NCBI GenBank assembly: GCA_907165275.2
Contig: OU015650.1
Location: 5,362,001-5,426,000, forward strand
Source: Zygaena filipendulae
Taxonomy: Eukaryota > Arthropoda > Insecta > Lepidoptera > Zygaenidae
Direction: 5' to 3'
DNA: 64,000 bases
In this document: positions 25,501 to 37,500 of the stretch, one piece after another
Layout: the number at the start of each line of letters is the position of its first letter
Numbering within the stretch: position 1 is the first letter of the stretch
Position numbers and translations under genes: made by a program
The notes under the pieces: model-generated
The model's input: the letters and a program-made list of their open reading frames with translations, nothing else
The model's database searches: none
Told to the model about the DNA's origin: nothing

Positions 25501-28500
25501 AAACCGTCGCTCATAACTGTCAAAAACGCAAAGATGTATGACCGCGTGACCACTCAGTAAGTTCCAAGACTGGCAGCGATATTAAAACTCTAGTAGGTAC
25601 CTATGTAATCCTTACATAATATTGATGTAAAACAAAGTCCTCCACCGCGTCTGTCTTTCTGTTCGCGATAAATTCAAAAACATGCGGAAAAACATTTTCA
25701 TGCGGTTTTCACCAATGGACAGGTATAGTTTTTCATGGAATTCCCGTGGGAACTCTGAAATTACCGATGGTGAAACCGTGGGTGTCAACTAGTAGGTCAT
25801 AATAGGTCAGATTTTTAAGAACTTTTATCACACCACGCGTGGCTGGGTAAATTCGTCGTGCCGGATCGTGTATAAAATTTACTAACGAAAGGTGGCGTGA
25901 TGTATAGTGACGTCACGGCACCTTACTCATTCACTAGTCATTGGTAGATACTTTGGCAGATAGAAAAATAGCTGGGTTGGTAGGTACGAGTGGTACGATC
26001 TGTGCTTGAAATCGGACTATGGTGGTGGTTGTGGTGGCTTTTTTTACGTTGCGTTTCGACTAGTCAAACTCGATTATCTTTCGTATTTAGACGCTTCCCG
26101 GGCCTCAGCATTTTGGCTAAGATCAAAGAGTTGTAGTAGTATCTAGTGTAGGTTACGTCTGTCTACTCGACCACTCGTTTCGTTTCTACGCTTTCTTGTG
26201 TCTACAGTTGTACAGTTTACATAACGACTAGCTATACCCAATCAACGCGGTGCTTGGGATTAAACCCGATAAAAGCCTGCAGCACACCTGCCGTAAGCCT
26301 ACCTACCGTAAGGCTAGCTTTTATCCCGTATTTCCCGGGACATCCCGTGTTTTAAACATCGATTACACCTTACAATTTCCTAGATTGGTGTCTGCCAGAT
26401 TGTAATGTGTAATAAGCGCTTAAAACGTAGATACTGTTTACATTGTCTTACTCGGCTCGGCTCGAGCGACTAGGCAGTGTACTTGCACTCGCAAAAAAAA
26501 ATATACCTATGACACTAAATAATTTTGTTTTTTATTTGACCCGGAAAAAAACTGAAATCCCATATTTTTTGCCCCATTTGTCCCTTATAGGCTGAAAAGA
26601 AACCTGGCAACCCGAGACTGCGTCGTCACGCAACGTACGCGAAGTTGCAGAGTAGGTACGGTGCGGATTGTGGAATGCGCCATCGCCGCATTTCGTCAAC
26701 GTGTTAATTAGTATGCGTCAACGTTTACCTAGAGAAAATTGCACTTTATTGCGCTGCTGTTTAAATGCTCAATGTCATCATTATTACGTTGCAGTGAAGC
26801 TGGTTGGTTATTTTAAAATAGACACCTAAATACCTACCTACTTGATTATTTTGTTGTGAATTCATCATACTATTTAGTATATACCTACTATAGACATTAA
26901 GACATAGTAAATAGTAGGTAGGTACCTAACTAGTCACCTACATAATATGCTGTTTCAGTTAATTCTATGCTGTTTCATTATTAATTAGGTAGGTACCTAC
27001 ATACCATAGAGGTAATTCAACTTTGTGCAAGTAAGTACCTAGGTATATTCATCGTTATAATAGCTGACGATTCAGTCGTTTTAATGATTTTTTAATTTTA
27101 AGTAAAGTTTGAAAAAAAAAACAAAACAGCCGTATGTAGGTGCCTACTCAGAGACGTTCATTAATTAATGTTAATTGACATCCAACTAAATTCAACTTAA
27201 TTAGGTAGTTAAATGCCAATTTAAGAATAAACGAACGACTCAGAGTGCGGCAGTTTTGTTTTTAAAATCTATACCTACTTAAAATGAAGTAGGTAATCAT
27301 TAAGACGACTCTGAGTGCGGCCGTCTAACCCTTCACTGTCATGTCTCAACTTATTTAATTCTCGCCTATATTCATAAAAAATATAAAATCTTTGAAGATA
27401 ACAGCGAAAATATTTTTACTACATAGTACAATATACTATGCCTACCTACCTATCGGCAGGCACAAATTAATTGTTATCTTACATCAGTCTGGCGTAAGCG
27501 TAGTGAGTAAATTTTATATAATAAATAGATAAGTAAGGTACCTACCTACCTATTGCTAAAATTGAATGCTCATTAGTCAACGATAAGTTCGAGGAGGCGC
27601 GGCAGTAGGTAGGTATTACCTACTCACGGTGATAATAATATTATTACAATACTTTAACAACAGCGGAAAGTCACTACACTTGCGTACGCAGGCGCCATCA
27701 GTCGTAGGTAAGTAGGTATGTATGTTGTAAAAACAATATAAAAATCGTACGATGTGATACGTCATCGCGCATCACGCCACGTTTCGTGCCGACGACGACG
27801 GCTCTTGCTCGGTGACATCACGTGCTACAAGCTAGTCAGCCATATCGTAAGGCCAGACGTGCACGGACGGTCAAATAGCCGCCTCGAAACGTCATGCAGC
27901 AAGAGCGTGCGCAGGAGGCCGATCGTGCTATTTCCGAAACAAAACCTAGAAATCTTATGCAAATTCGTATTGCGCTGATTATTTTAATAGATGACGATTC
28001 AACTCATAATTTTCTTTTGGTACCTACCTAAATCGTTGAAAAATAACGCGAGCGGCTTGCTGTAACAAAGTCGAACCAGGGCCCTTATTCACTATGACCA
28101 ACAACATGTCTTGCCCATAACGCGCGTCCAAAAATCGCATTTCCAAACGTTCTAGATGCCAAAAAATTAGAAATTATTATTATTATTACGTTGTACTTAA
28201 ATGTTAATTGTGTTATCTTAACGCGGCGTGTTATGGTCATAGTGAATAAGGGGCCAGGAGGTTAAACAGCCGCCGGTTGTATAACCGCCCGTGAGCGCGA
28301 GGCCTTAATTGAATAAGGAAGGTTAGGAGTTAGGGCGTATCTAATCTGCCTACAGAATATCTGCCCAAACAAAATATGGTTAATTTAATAAATGTAGGTA
28401 TTCTGATAACCTTACATGAATAAATTATTTTACCTACATAAATATCTACATACGTTGCTACATACCTACCTGCGATCGTGGTGACCGAATTTGGTACTTA

Positions 28501-31500
28501 CTTGGGTATGAAAAAAAAAATGGGTGTAATAAGTCTGCGTCCCTTAAGGTTTCTTGTAAGGCAGTTGTCGCGGGGAGCAAATCTAGAACATACCTAATAG
28601 TGCGGATGCTTCAGCGAATCCATCTATACTAATATTATAAAAATGATAGATTTGATTTTTTGTTTATTGTTTGTTTGTTACGATTTAACTAAAAAACTAC
28701 TGGACTTATTTCAAAAATTCTTTCACCATTAGAAAGCTACATGATCCCTGAGTAACATAGGCATTGTAATCCGGAATTCCCGCGGGAACTCCGAAATTAA
28801 CGCGGGTGAAACCGCGCGGGACAGACGTCGCGCGTCGGTAAATTCGCTGATAAGCAAACCATTACCTACTTTTTTATATTTCAGTATCAACTAATTTTGG
28901 CTTCGAAAAAATCTCGATAACGAAAATATTAACGTAGTTCGGCATTGGCGTATGGAATATCTAATAAACTGATCTTTTCGGAGCTATATTGGAAATGAAG
29001 AAATTGCCAAAATATTTGAAATGACCTTTGAATTTTATCATTCATGAGCTTTTCCTCCATAAACTCTGCTTAAAGATTAAGATTTCCCAAAAAGCGAGGA
29101 ATATAATTTACAATTAAAGACATAAGAAATAATCAGAACACGTGTTCAGTCCTGATAAAATACTTATTGTTTTGTCTGAGAATGCTGAAGCAATAAAAAG
29201 AGATAAGACACAGAAAGACTATAGATGTATTCATAAATTCCAACGATGAAGACTTATAAATCAATTGAATCGGCTGTCGCCGTTTGAAACGTCGTTCAAT
29301 CAATCAAGACTTAATGTAACCAATCGGCGGTGAATATCTTTTTTATTGACCCCGGTCAATTGTGAATGTTAGGCATTTATCAATTAATAAAATATCAGTG
29401 GGTGTATTAAAGTTCTGGGTAGGTACATAATTATGTAGTAAAGTTTGCCAGAAAGAAAAGTGAATTAAAGAGCTAAGCTCTTCATTGATGGAGGAAATTA
29501 TTAATTCATTCGGACATTATGTACATAGTACTTACTTAGGTATTGCTAGATTAAGCTTATCGCAAGTCATCCCTAATCACTATATCTACCTATTTCTCTC
29601 TGTCTGTATACGAGTATATTCGTACGCATAAATGGTTAATTTTATCTTTTTTTGTTTTAACTTAAAACATAGGGTTTTCTCTTCGCAATCGGTTTGACAG
29701 AGAGAGGAGTTTTGGAATTATGACGATTAGGTAGGTATAGGTATAATATGGACGCGTTAATGGCTCATTCAAACGTCATGGGAGCCATAGACAAAAAGTA
29801 GGTAGTATATTATATAATATTCATGTTCGTATTTCTCCAATAGGGTTTCCATTGTTAGGTGAGAATAAAATTTCCATTAAAGGATCTGATAGTGATTGAT
29901 AGCCAAATATTTTTACCAGATTAGTTACTTAATATGGAATTTCCTGATAAGAAATATCAGTTTATAAAAATTATGCGTAAAATGGAGGGCGCAAAAATCA
30001 ATAGGTGATTAGAACTTGATAACGAAAAGAGGCATCCTACTTTAGTAGATATATAAATATGATGATGATCTTCGTGCTATCCGCTTATGCTCTACATTAT
30101 GCTATGTAGTAAGAAACAATGGACATAATAATATTTAGGTAATAGTTATTAAAAATATACCTACCCCAAGAAAAATATTGACGTATCACCGACCGGTTCA
30201 AGTTCAGGATTACCGGATTACGATAAACTTTTGTAGTTTTTTATTTACTAGTAGGTATGTATTATTTTATATAAGTCATATAATATTCTTGCAACATCTG
30301 TAAAACGATAGACTTGAATGTCTTTAGGATTTGTTGGCACATTAGCGACAAAAAGGGGCTTTGAATAGGGTAGTTTACACCATGTAAAAATGCATGCTTA
30401 GGATTCATTTCGGAAGAAGTAAACGAGAAGCGCCAATATTTATTCATAAAAATGCAATAATAAATTTTATAATTAAGTTTTTAAAAAATCGTATTTTTAA
30501 TCTGTTTTTCAAAGGTTTCAAACGCCATTCGTCATAATGTGACGTCACTCCGTTAGTAAATAATCTAGAATGTGTTCCGATTTACACTGCGAGCACTGTA
30601 AGGTATGGCATAATTTGACGGAATGAATTTTTCCTCGTCTTAGTGCTCGCAGTGTAAGTATTTCGGACCATACACTGTCTTTCGCTGTCGTATTGTTTAC
30701 TATCAGAGTGACGTCACAAGCTGAAAGCATGGCGGCTAGCGTTTCCGCGCGTAAATTCAAAATCATAAATAAAATATCTTTTTAAGGCATTTTCCGGTTT
30801 TATAAAATTGAAATAAAATTTCCACTGGTTCCTGATTAATTTAAAACAGTTTTCAAAAAAAGGTGGAATACCCTATTATATCCAGGGTACGATGTTCCGT
30901 TGGCGTGTCTGATTCTTACGCGCTCAGTTCGCATGAGCCATGAAATAATGAATTTTAATGGATAGTTCAATAAAAAAACAATGACTGTGTTTTTTTAGAC
31001 ATTTGGGAAGAAAACCGAACACTATATCCTCCTACAATACCTACGTTCCTCGTATACCTATAGTCAAGTGGTGTTCGTCAAATGACTGTACGACTAGCTT
31101 AGACTGTAGAGATCGAGTGAGTTTCATTGCAGTAGATAAGTTCTTATCTATTCCTTACCTACTTATTCATTGAATTATAACGATTCTCATTGATGATTGT
31201 AATATCATGATATACATTTTCCAAAACAATAATATTATTTTATGACTGGTGAATCATGCATTACGAGAACCAATTCTCAGATCTGCGCTTTTTTATGGAG
31301 TGATGACATCAAGTGTTAGTGCCTAATTTATTTATGATCGTACGATGCGCCATATATTCCAAAATCTATGACTAAAAGCTAATTATTTAAATAAATAAAT
31401 GACTAATAACCACTAATAACTCGGAATATGTGGATAGCTAAAGCTATTTAAAGCTATACGTGTTATTTGACTAAAAACCTGATACACCCCATTTAAAAAA

Positions 31501-34500
31501 AAAAAACAATAATTAAGATTAAAAATTTAATAAATTTATGTCGAAAAAATTATTAGTCTAAATTTAATTCTGCATTAGTTGAGAGTCTGCATGACCTATC
31601 TTGGAAATTTCAAATGGCCACCTTTATCTTAATTGAACTATACAAGCTGTTGTTTTGGTCAACAACGCCCGTCACAGAGGTGGTTGTACTAACGATACTG
31701 ATGTCAAAAAAAATATAAAAAAAAATAATTATTTTTTCAAGGAAAATTCGAAAAAATTATTTATTTTGTTTATACAAGCGGGCGAGCCTACGCTACCGGT
31801 CGTTGACCGCGCGGCGCGGCGCGCATCATATGGCATGCAATAGTACCTACGTACATAGTACCTACATACACCCCGCCTCGGTGGGAACGCGGGCGAATGC
31901 GGCGGGGCGGGCGGGCGGCGGGGGCCGGGGGGCGCGGCGACGTGCCACCCCCGCCCGCCGTTGCCACCCCCGGACGCCGGCGCTAGCGCCTGCGGCCAGC
32001 GCCAGGCGCCAGCCAGTCTGCCTCCCACAGCCGCGGCTATTGCGCGTGCGTTGTTTCTATGCTAAAATGGCTCGGTCGTTCGCAGGATTAACCAATAGTG
32101 AAATTTACGATTTATTGAGTATTTAGTAATAGCGAAGATGAAGCGAATAGTGTGGCCGAGTGGAGTGCGACGTTTTCAACTCGTCCAAGTGAAACTCGTT
32201 ACACCATAAGGACTGTTGTTTTTAGTCTCAGGGAATGGGTAACATTCGCTACACCTCGTCACACAACAGGTAGAGGTCAATCTGGGCTCCCTGTTAATGT
32301 TCAAGATGCAGTCCTTGAATACCTACTTTCGTGCGCAGCCGCGCGCGAATACCTACCTGGGATGCTGGGCGAAGCTTTGGCATTGACCATTTAACATCGG
32401 AGTTTGGTGATCGTTGGATAGGAAGAGGTGGACCCATACCGTGGCCACCACGTTCACCCGATCTAACTCAATTGGACTTTTATTTGTGGGGTGACGTTTT
32501 AGAAGTGATTACGAAGAATGAAACTGTTTTATCGTGATTAAAAGACAATTTGCGATGTCGTGCTTCTGTGTGCATCGCGCAACGCGGTAGACACTGAACA
32601 GATAAACCGTTAACGTAAAATCAGTGTAAATAAAAAAAACTTTTAGAAAACTTCGTGTTATGTGTAATCAATAATTTGTAAATCACGTTTAATGATTGTA
32701 AATAAGTTCGTTCACCTTTTTAAATACGCCAAAGGTACTTAATAACAGCGCCATAGAACTTTAATGGATATTATTAATGGATAAAAATGTCATTTCTAAT
32801 TTAATAATTTCTAAATTATTCAGTTCCTTTGCCGGTCCTAAGCCCAGTAAAGTATGGAGGGAAAGAGAGTCTAAAATGTGTTGTTTACTTACCGTGATCT
32901 AAATAGGTAAAACGTTTGTGCAAAAGTAGGTACCTACCTAAGTAGGTACCGGCGACGACGCGACGCGCGATGTAGCTGCTCGTAGCGCGTAGATGTCGTA
33001 GCTCTAGTCTACGCGCTAAGGCTTTACCAATTACCATTTAATGTAAACATTTTTAGATATCTTGTGCAGAGATTTTCTTTTAAATAATGTTCCGAATTAT
33101 AAAAAATATTTTTTTTTTATATTTTTTTTAGAACCCATATTAGTTATATTACTACCTCCGTTACGCGCGTTGCTGACCAAAACAACATTCTGTATAAGTA
33201 ATTTTTCAGGTATATTATGATATTGCATTGCAGTGCTGCAGAAACATTATCAATAGGTAATCTTTTATTTTGTAAATGAAAATAATGAAATGTCACAGAT
33301 GTTCCTTTTATTTTTCTACTATATTCCTATCTATAGCGCCAATTTAGATAATCGCTCTAATCATAAAAAATAAAAATATTTTACATAAAAAAACATTGTT
33401 TTAATTTACTTAGCTTTCACTTTTTTGTCTCGACAGGTTTTATCTTATTTAATTTTTACTTGCTGTTGGTTTCCTGAAACTATAGTGGAAAAATCCTAAT
33501 AGGATAGTCGTCTCTTACGTCCTTGAGTAGGACGCAGTGGAAGATATTTACAAAAAAGACATTCGATATGGTTGACTTAGCTTCCACACAAAATAAGATT
33601 TCAATTGTTTTATACCTAAAGTCTTAATAACAAAATGATCGTACCAGCAAATGATGTACCAGTCCTATGTTGTTTTGGCTAGCTGCTGTAGGTATACCTA
33701 TAGTTATAATACCATATACCTAGGTATATGGTACACATGCTATGACTACACGGTAGATGAAAAATCGCAAATGATTCTTCATTATACAGAATTAGCCCCT
33801 TGGCCATGAAAACTTGAACTTTTGATTGGACAACTTTATACATACGTGACTACGTGACACGACGACACGTTCCTTTGTTTATCGACTTGGCTAAGAGGGC
33901 TGGTGACCAAATGATATTCAGTATCAAAACTCTAAATAATCATTGTATCAGTCTAAAGACGTTCATTGCGGGACGTAAGGTCTCCAGCATTGCCACAACG
34001 ACCTGTCCTGCGGTTCCCACATCCCATGGCGTCCCGTGATCTTCACCAGGACATCGGTCCACCTTGTAGCGGGCCAACCCACAGAACACAAAATAACAGA
34101 TAGAAGGGACATCAACTTAGTTTAATATGAAAATAGATGAAAACCAGTGTCGCCGGGTGATTTTCGCACTGCACAAAACTATTCACCACGCTCTAAAACA
34201 TTCATTAACGTAAAGAAATGTATTAAACGCTTTATGGTTGTTTTTACTTAGTCACCGTTTTCAAAGTTCACAGTTTTGGGAATATTGTGGTAATTATACT
34301 TGGGATGGCAGCAAAAGAAGTCCTTAGCACGCCTGCCCCGCCTACATGTCCTCTCTAGTTAATTTATTTGCTCTGTGGGCCAACCGATGCCGCGTCTTCC
34401 TATTCGTGGTCGCTACTAATAACAAGAAGAAGAAAAAACAATAACTGTTATGTACTCACTGTCTTCGACGCACATCTGATTGTCGGGCAAGAGGCGCAGG

Positions 34501-37500
34501 CCGTTGGGGCAGGCGCAGGACACTCGCAGCGAGTGCGCACCTATCTTGGGCGCGGGCAGGCACAGGTGGGAGCAGTGGCCGTTGACCGCCGCGCAGTGGT
34601 TGACGCCGTCGGGCTGGCGGTACGGGTGGTACACGTGGATGACCATCGGATTTTGCAGCTGGTAAAAAAAAGAAAAGTATACGTCATAATAACAGTAATA
34701 ATAAGTTGACAAGAAAAAAACCACCATTGGTTTCCTAAATAAGTCCGCTCCCTTGACTTGCGGTGAGATTTCGAATTTGTACGAGAGAAATGTGAACATT
34801 TCGGCCTTTTGCACATTATAAGAAATTTTCTTGTGTCTTATAAGAAATTTCTATGGGACCGTACATATTACAAGAAATGAGATAAGACACGCCCATAGTA
34901 ATTTTTGTCGGATGCATGTAAGACACAAGAAAAATTCTTATAATATGCAAAAGGCCTTCCTCGTGTGGAAAATGCTCGCATCTTTCTGATCGGGTCTTTT
35001 GGTATTCTGTTACTTCAATGATATTAGAACTTAGAATAGAATACTCTTTATTGTAGGTACACTAAAATACTGTGTGTTTACAAAAAAAAAAACATAAATT
35101 AAGGCATAGGCAAGGCGGTCTTATCGTTTCACAGTTTTTTAAGGTTTTAAAAGTTTTGATAAAAGGTTTGATATACGTACTGTATGTCTAGACGTGATGG
35201 CCTCTACGTCTTTTCCATTGAACTTGTTGGCGCGGTAGACGGCGGCTTTGTCCCAATCGGTCCAGTACACCCAATCTTCGAATGTGGTGATGGAGAATGG
35301 ATGGCGAAGCACGTTTGTCGAGTATAGAATAACGCGACGGGCTGTACCGTCGTAGTTGCACGACGATATTGTGTTTAGTTTTGCATCCACCTGTTGGTTG
35401 TAAATTGTAAGACTTGTAACTTTCTCAAACAATAAGAATTTTGTTTAAATGGAGAAATAGCAAATGCGTTGCTCGGGCATCGGTAATTGATACTATTGAA
35501 CACCGTTGCGAAGTGCTTGCAAATACAAAACTGCGTGCGCTTTTAGATTACGAATATACAATATACATATTTGGTGTTTGTACCTACACGTACGAAATAT
35601 TATGCGATTTGCCGACTACATCACCAATATGTAGATATTACCATGACCCAACAGAGAAGTTTAATATAAGTGTAGACTTTAGAATATAAGAAGGTGTAAG
35701 CATATATTGTTTATTGCCAGTAGGTAGGTAAATACCTCTTTCCTCCAAAACGGCTCGGCTGGTTAAATAAAAATTTAGTTATATCTTTAAATAGCTTACC
35801 CAGTAAACACGTTTCCGCACAAGGTCTAAGGTGAGACCATTCGGCCATTTGACATCGAACGACACAATGGTCTGCCTGTGAGATCCGTCCATCCCGGCGC
35901 GCTCGATCTTGGGATCCTGACCCCAGTCGGTCCAGTACATCCAACTGCAGGAAAACGTTCCATATTACGTAGAGTTGGTAATGAAGAAACCAGTTACTTA
36001 TATTTAATAACTTTTTGTAACAGTTTATAATATGTAGGCTAGGTTAGGTAGTTAATTTTAGTCGAGGGATGTCGGTGACAAGCCAAATATGGAGTGGGTA
36101 AATAAGTCCTTTCCCGCCACGAGCTCGTCGTGAGCAGAACAACCTTAGTGGGCAGACAGCAGCGGCCCTGGCACCGAATTCAAACCGATCAGTGGTAGCA
36201 CAAACCAATAATAATATTACGTGTATTTTTGTCTTTTGGATTAAATCGGTATTTTATTATTTTTAGCTTTTTAGTTTTGTGTTTTTGGAAGTCGGTTTTA
36301 TTGAAGTACCTAGGTAAATTGAATTTTAACGGTGAACGCGTTCCTTCTCACCATGAAACCTTCACAGTGCGGGGTCCGACACGCCCTTGGCCGGATTTAT
36401 ATCAAAATATTCGCCAAATCATTGCGAATGAAATAAATATTTTATGCAGATTTAACTGCAATAAACAAAACAATTACTAAAGATTTATTTTTATTTTTAT
36501 GACAACTTAATATTTTAATTCCATGTTCTAATGAGCCTGGCTAATTCTGCGCATGTACCTACCTACCAAAATCACTCATTTACGTAAGCAACTTTTTTGC
36601 GAGGTTTGTGATTAACGACTAAAATTGCATCGTAAATGTAGGTACAATGCTGTAGGTATCTTTTGTGAACCTAAACGCTGTGATTTAAAAAACAAAAAAC
36701 AAACCTTTTTCGTATTCATGAAAGGTGAAGGTTATAGTGAGCTTGTCAGTAATTTAAACACATGTTTCGGTATACCTACCATTATAATAACAATGTTTAA
36801 AATACCACTGTGACAGTCTCCTACAGCTACGTCAACAACAGTTTGCGTCTTCATGATTAATCATCCATAAATCTTATCTTATCTTAATAATCTAATATAT
36901 GTATATAAATCACGTGTCACGTTGTTTGTCCGCGATGGACTCCGAAACTACTGAACGGATTTTGATAAAATTTTGCAACCATTTATAATATGGTCCAACT
37001 TAAAAGATAAGATAGTTTTTATCCCAGAATTCCCGCGGGAACTCCGAAATTACCGCGGATGAAATTGCGGGGGATAGCTAGTAATATTATAAAACAAAGT
37101 CCTCCTCCGCGTCCGTTTGTCTTTTCGCGATAAATTCAAAAAAAGTTGAACGGATTTTCATGCAGTTTTCATCAATAGATAGAGCGATTCATGGGTAAGG
37201 TTTAGGTATATATTTTGTCAAGGTTTTTTGTAAATTGGTGGAAATACAACGATAATTGTTGGAAGAGGCCTTCTGGTGTTGCATATGTCTATGGGCGGCG
37301 GTAATCACTTACCATCAGGTGTACCACTTGCCCGTTTGCCCCCTATGACATAGTAAAAAATAAAAAAAGTGTCGAAAAAAGTATTTTGTTATGCTTTCAC
37401 ACTGTGACAGCGGGTAGTTCATAAACCCACACACCGGACCTACCCTCACGGAAGGGTGCAGATTAGTATGCCCTCGACGAACGCGAACAGCAGGTATGTG

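Larger units (their letters stand above)
31648..33187 (+). mobile_element. Decayed 1.5-kb TIR transposon
   Basis: Left end TGTTGTTTTGGTCAACAACG continuing CCCGTCACAGAGGTGG pairs with TGTTGTTTTGGTCAGCAACG continuing CGCGTAACGGAGGTAG (inverted, ending at 33187). Between them lie a GC-rich segment (31800-32040) and broken transposase sequence (32065-32560). A target duplication could not be settled. LpR intron 12. Confidence 0.75.

Noticed and set aside
26820..27720. Telomere-like repeats
   Set aside because: The words are GTAGGTA/TACCTAC, not insect TTAGG, and are scattered rather than in a tandem array.
27754..27978. 74-codon ORF in a GC-rich island
   Set aside because: Arg/Ser/Cys-rich product typical of a non-coding CpG-rich stretch; no splice context.
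31729..32126. GC-rich ORFs on both strands (Gly/Arg/Ala/Pro-rich)
   Set aside because: Composition of the GC-rich segment keeps frames open; no motif and no conservation argument. Only the short MARSFAGL start beyond it resembles a transposase.
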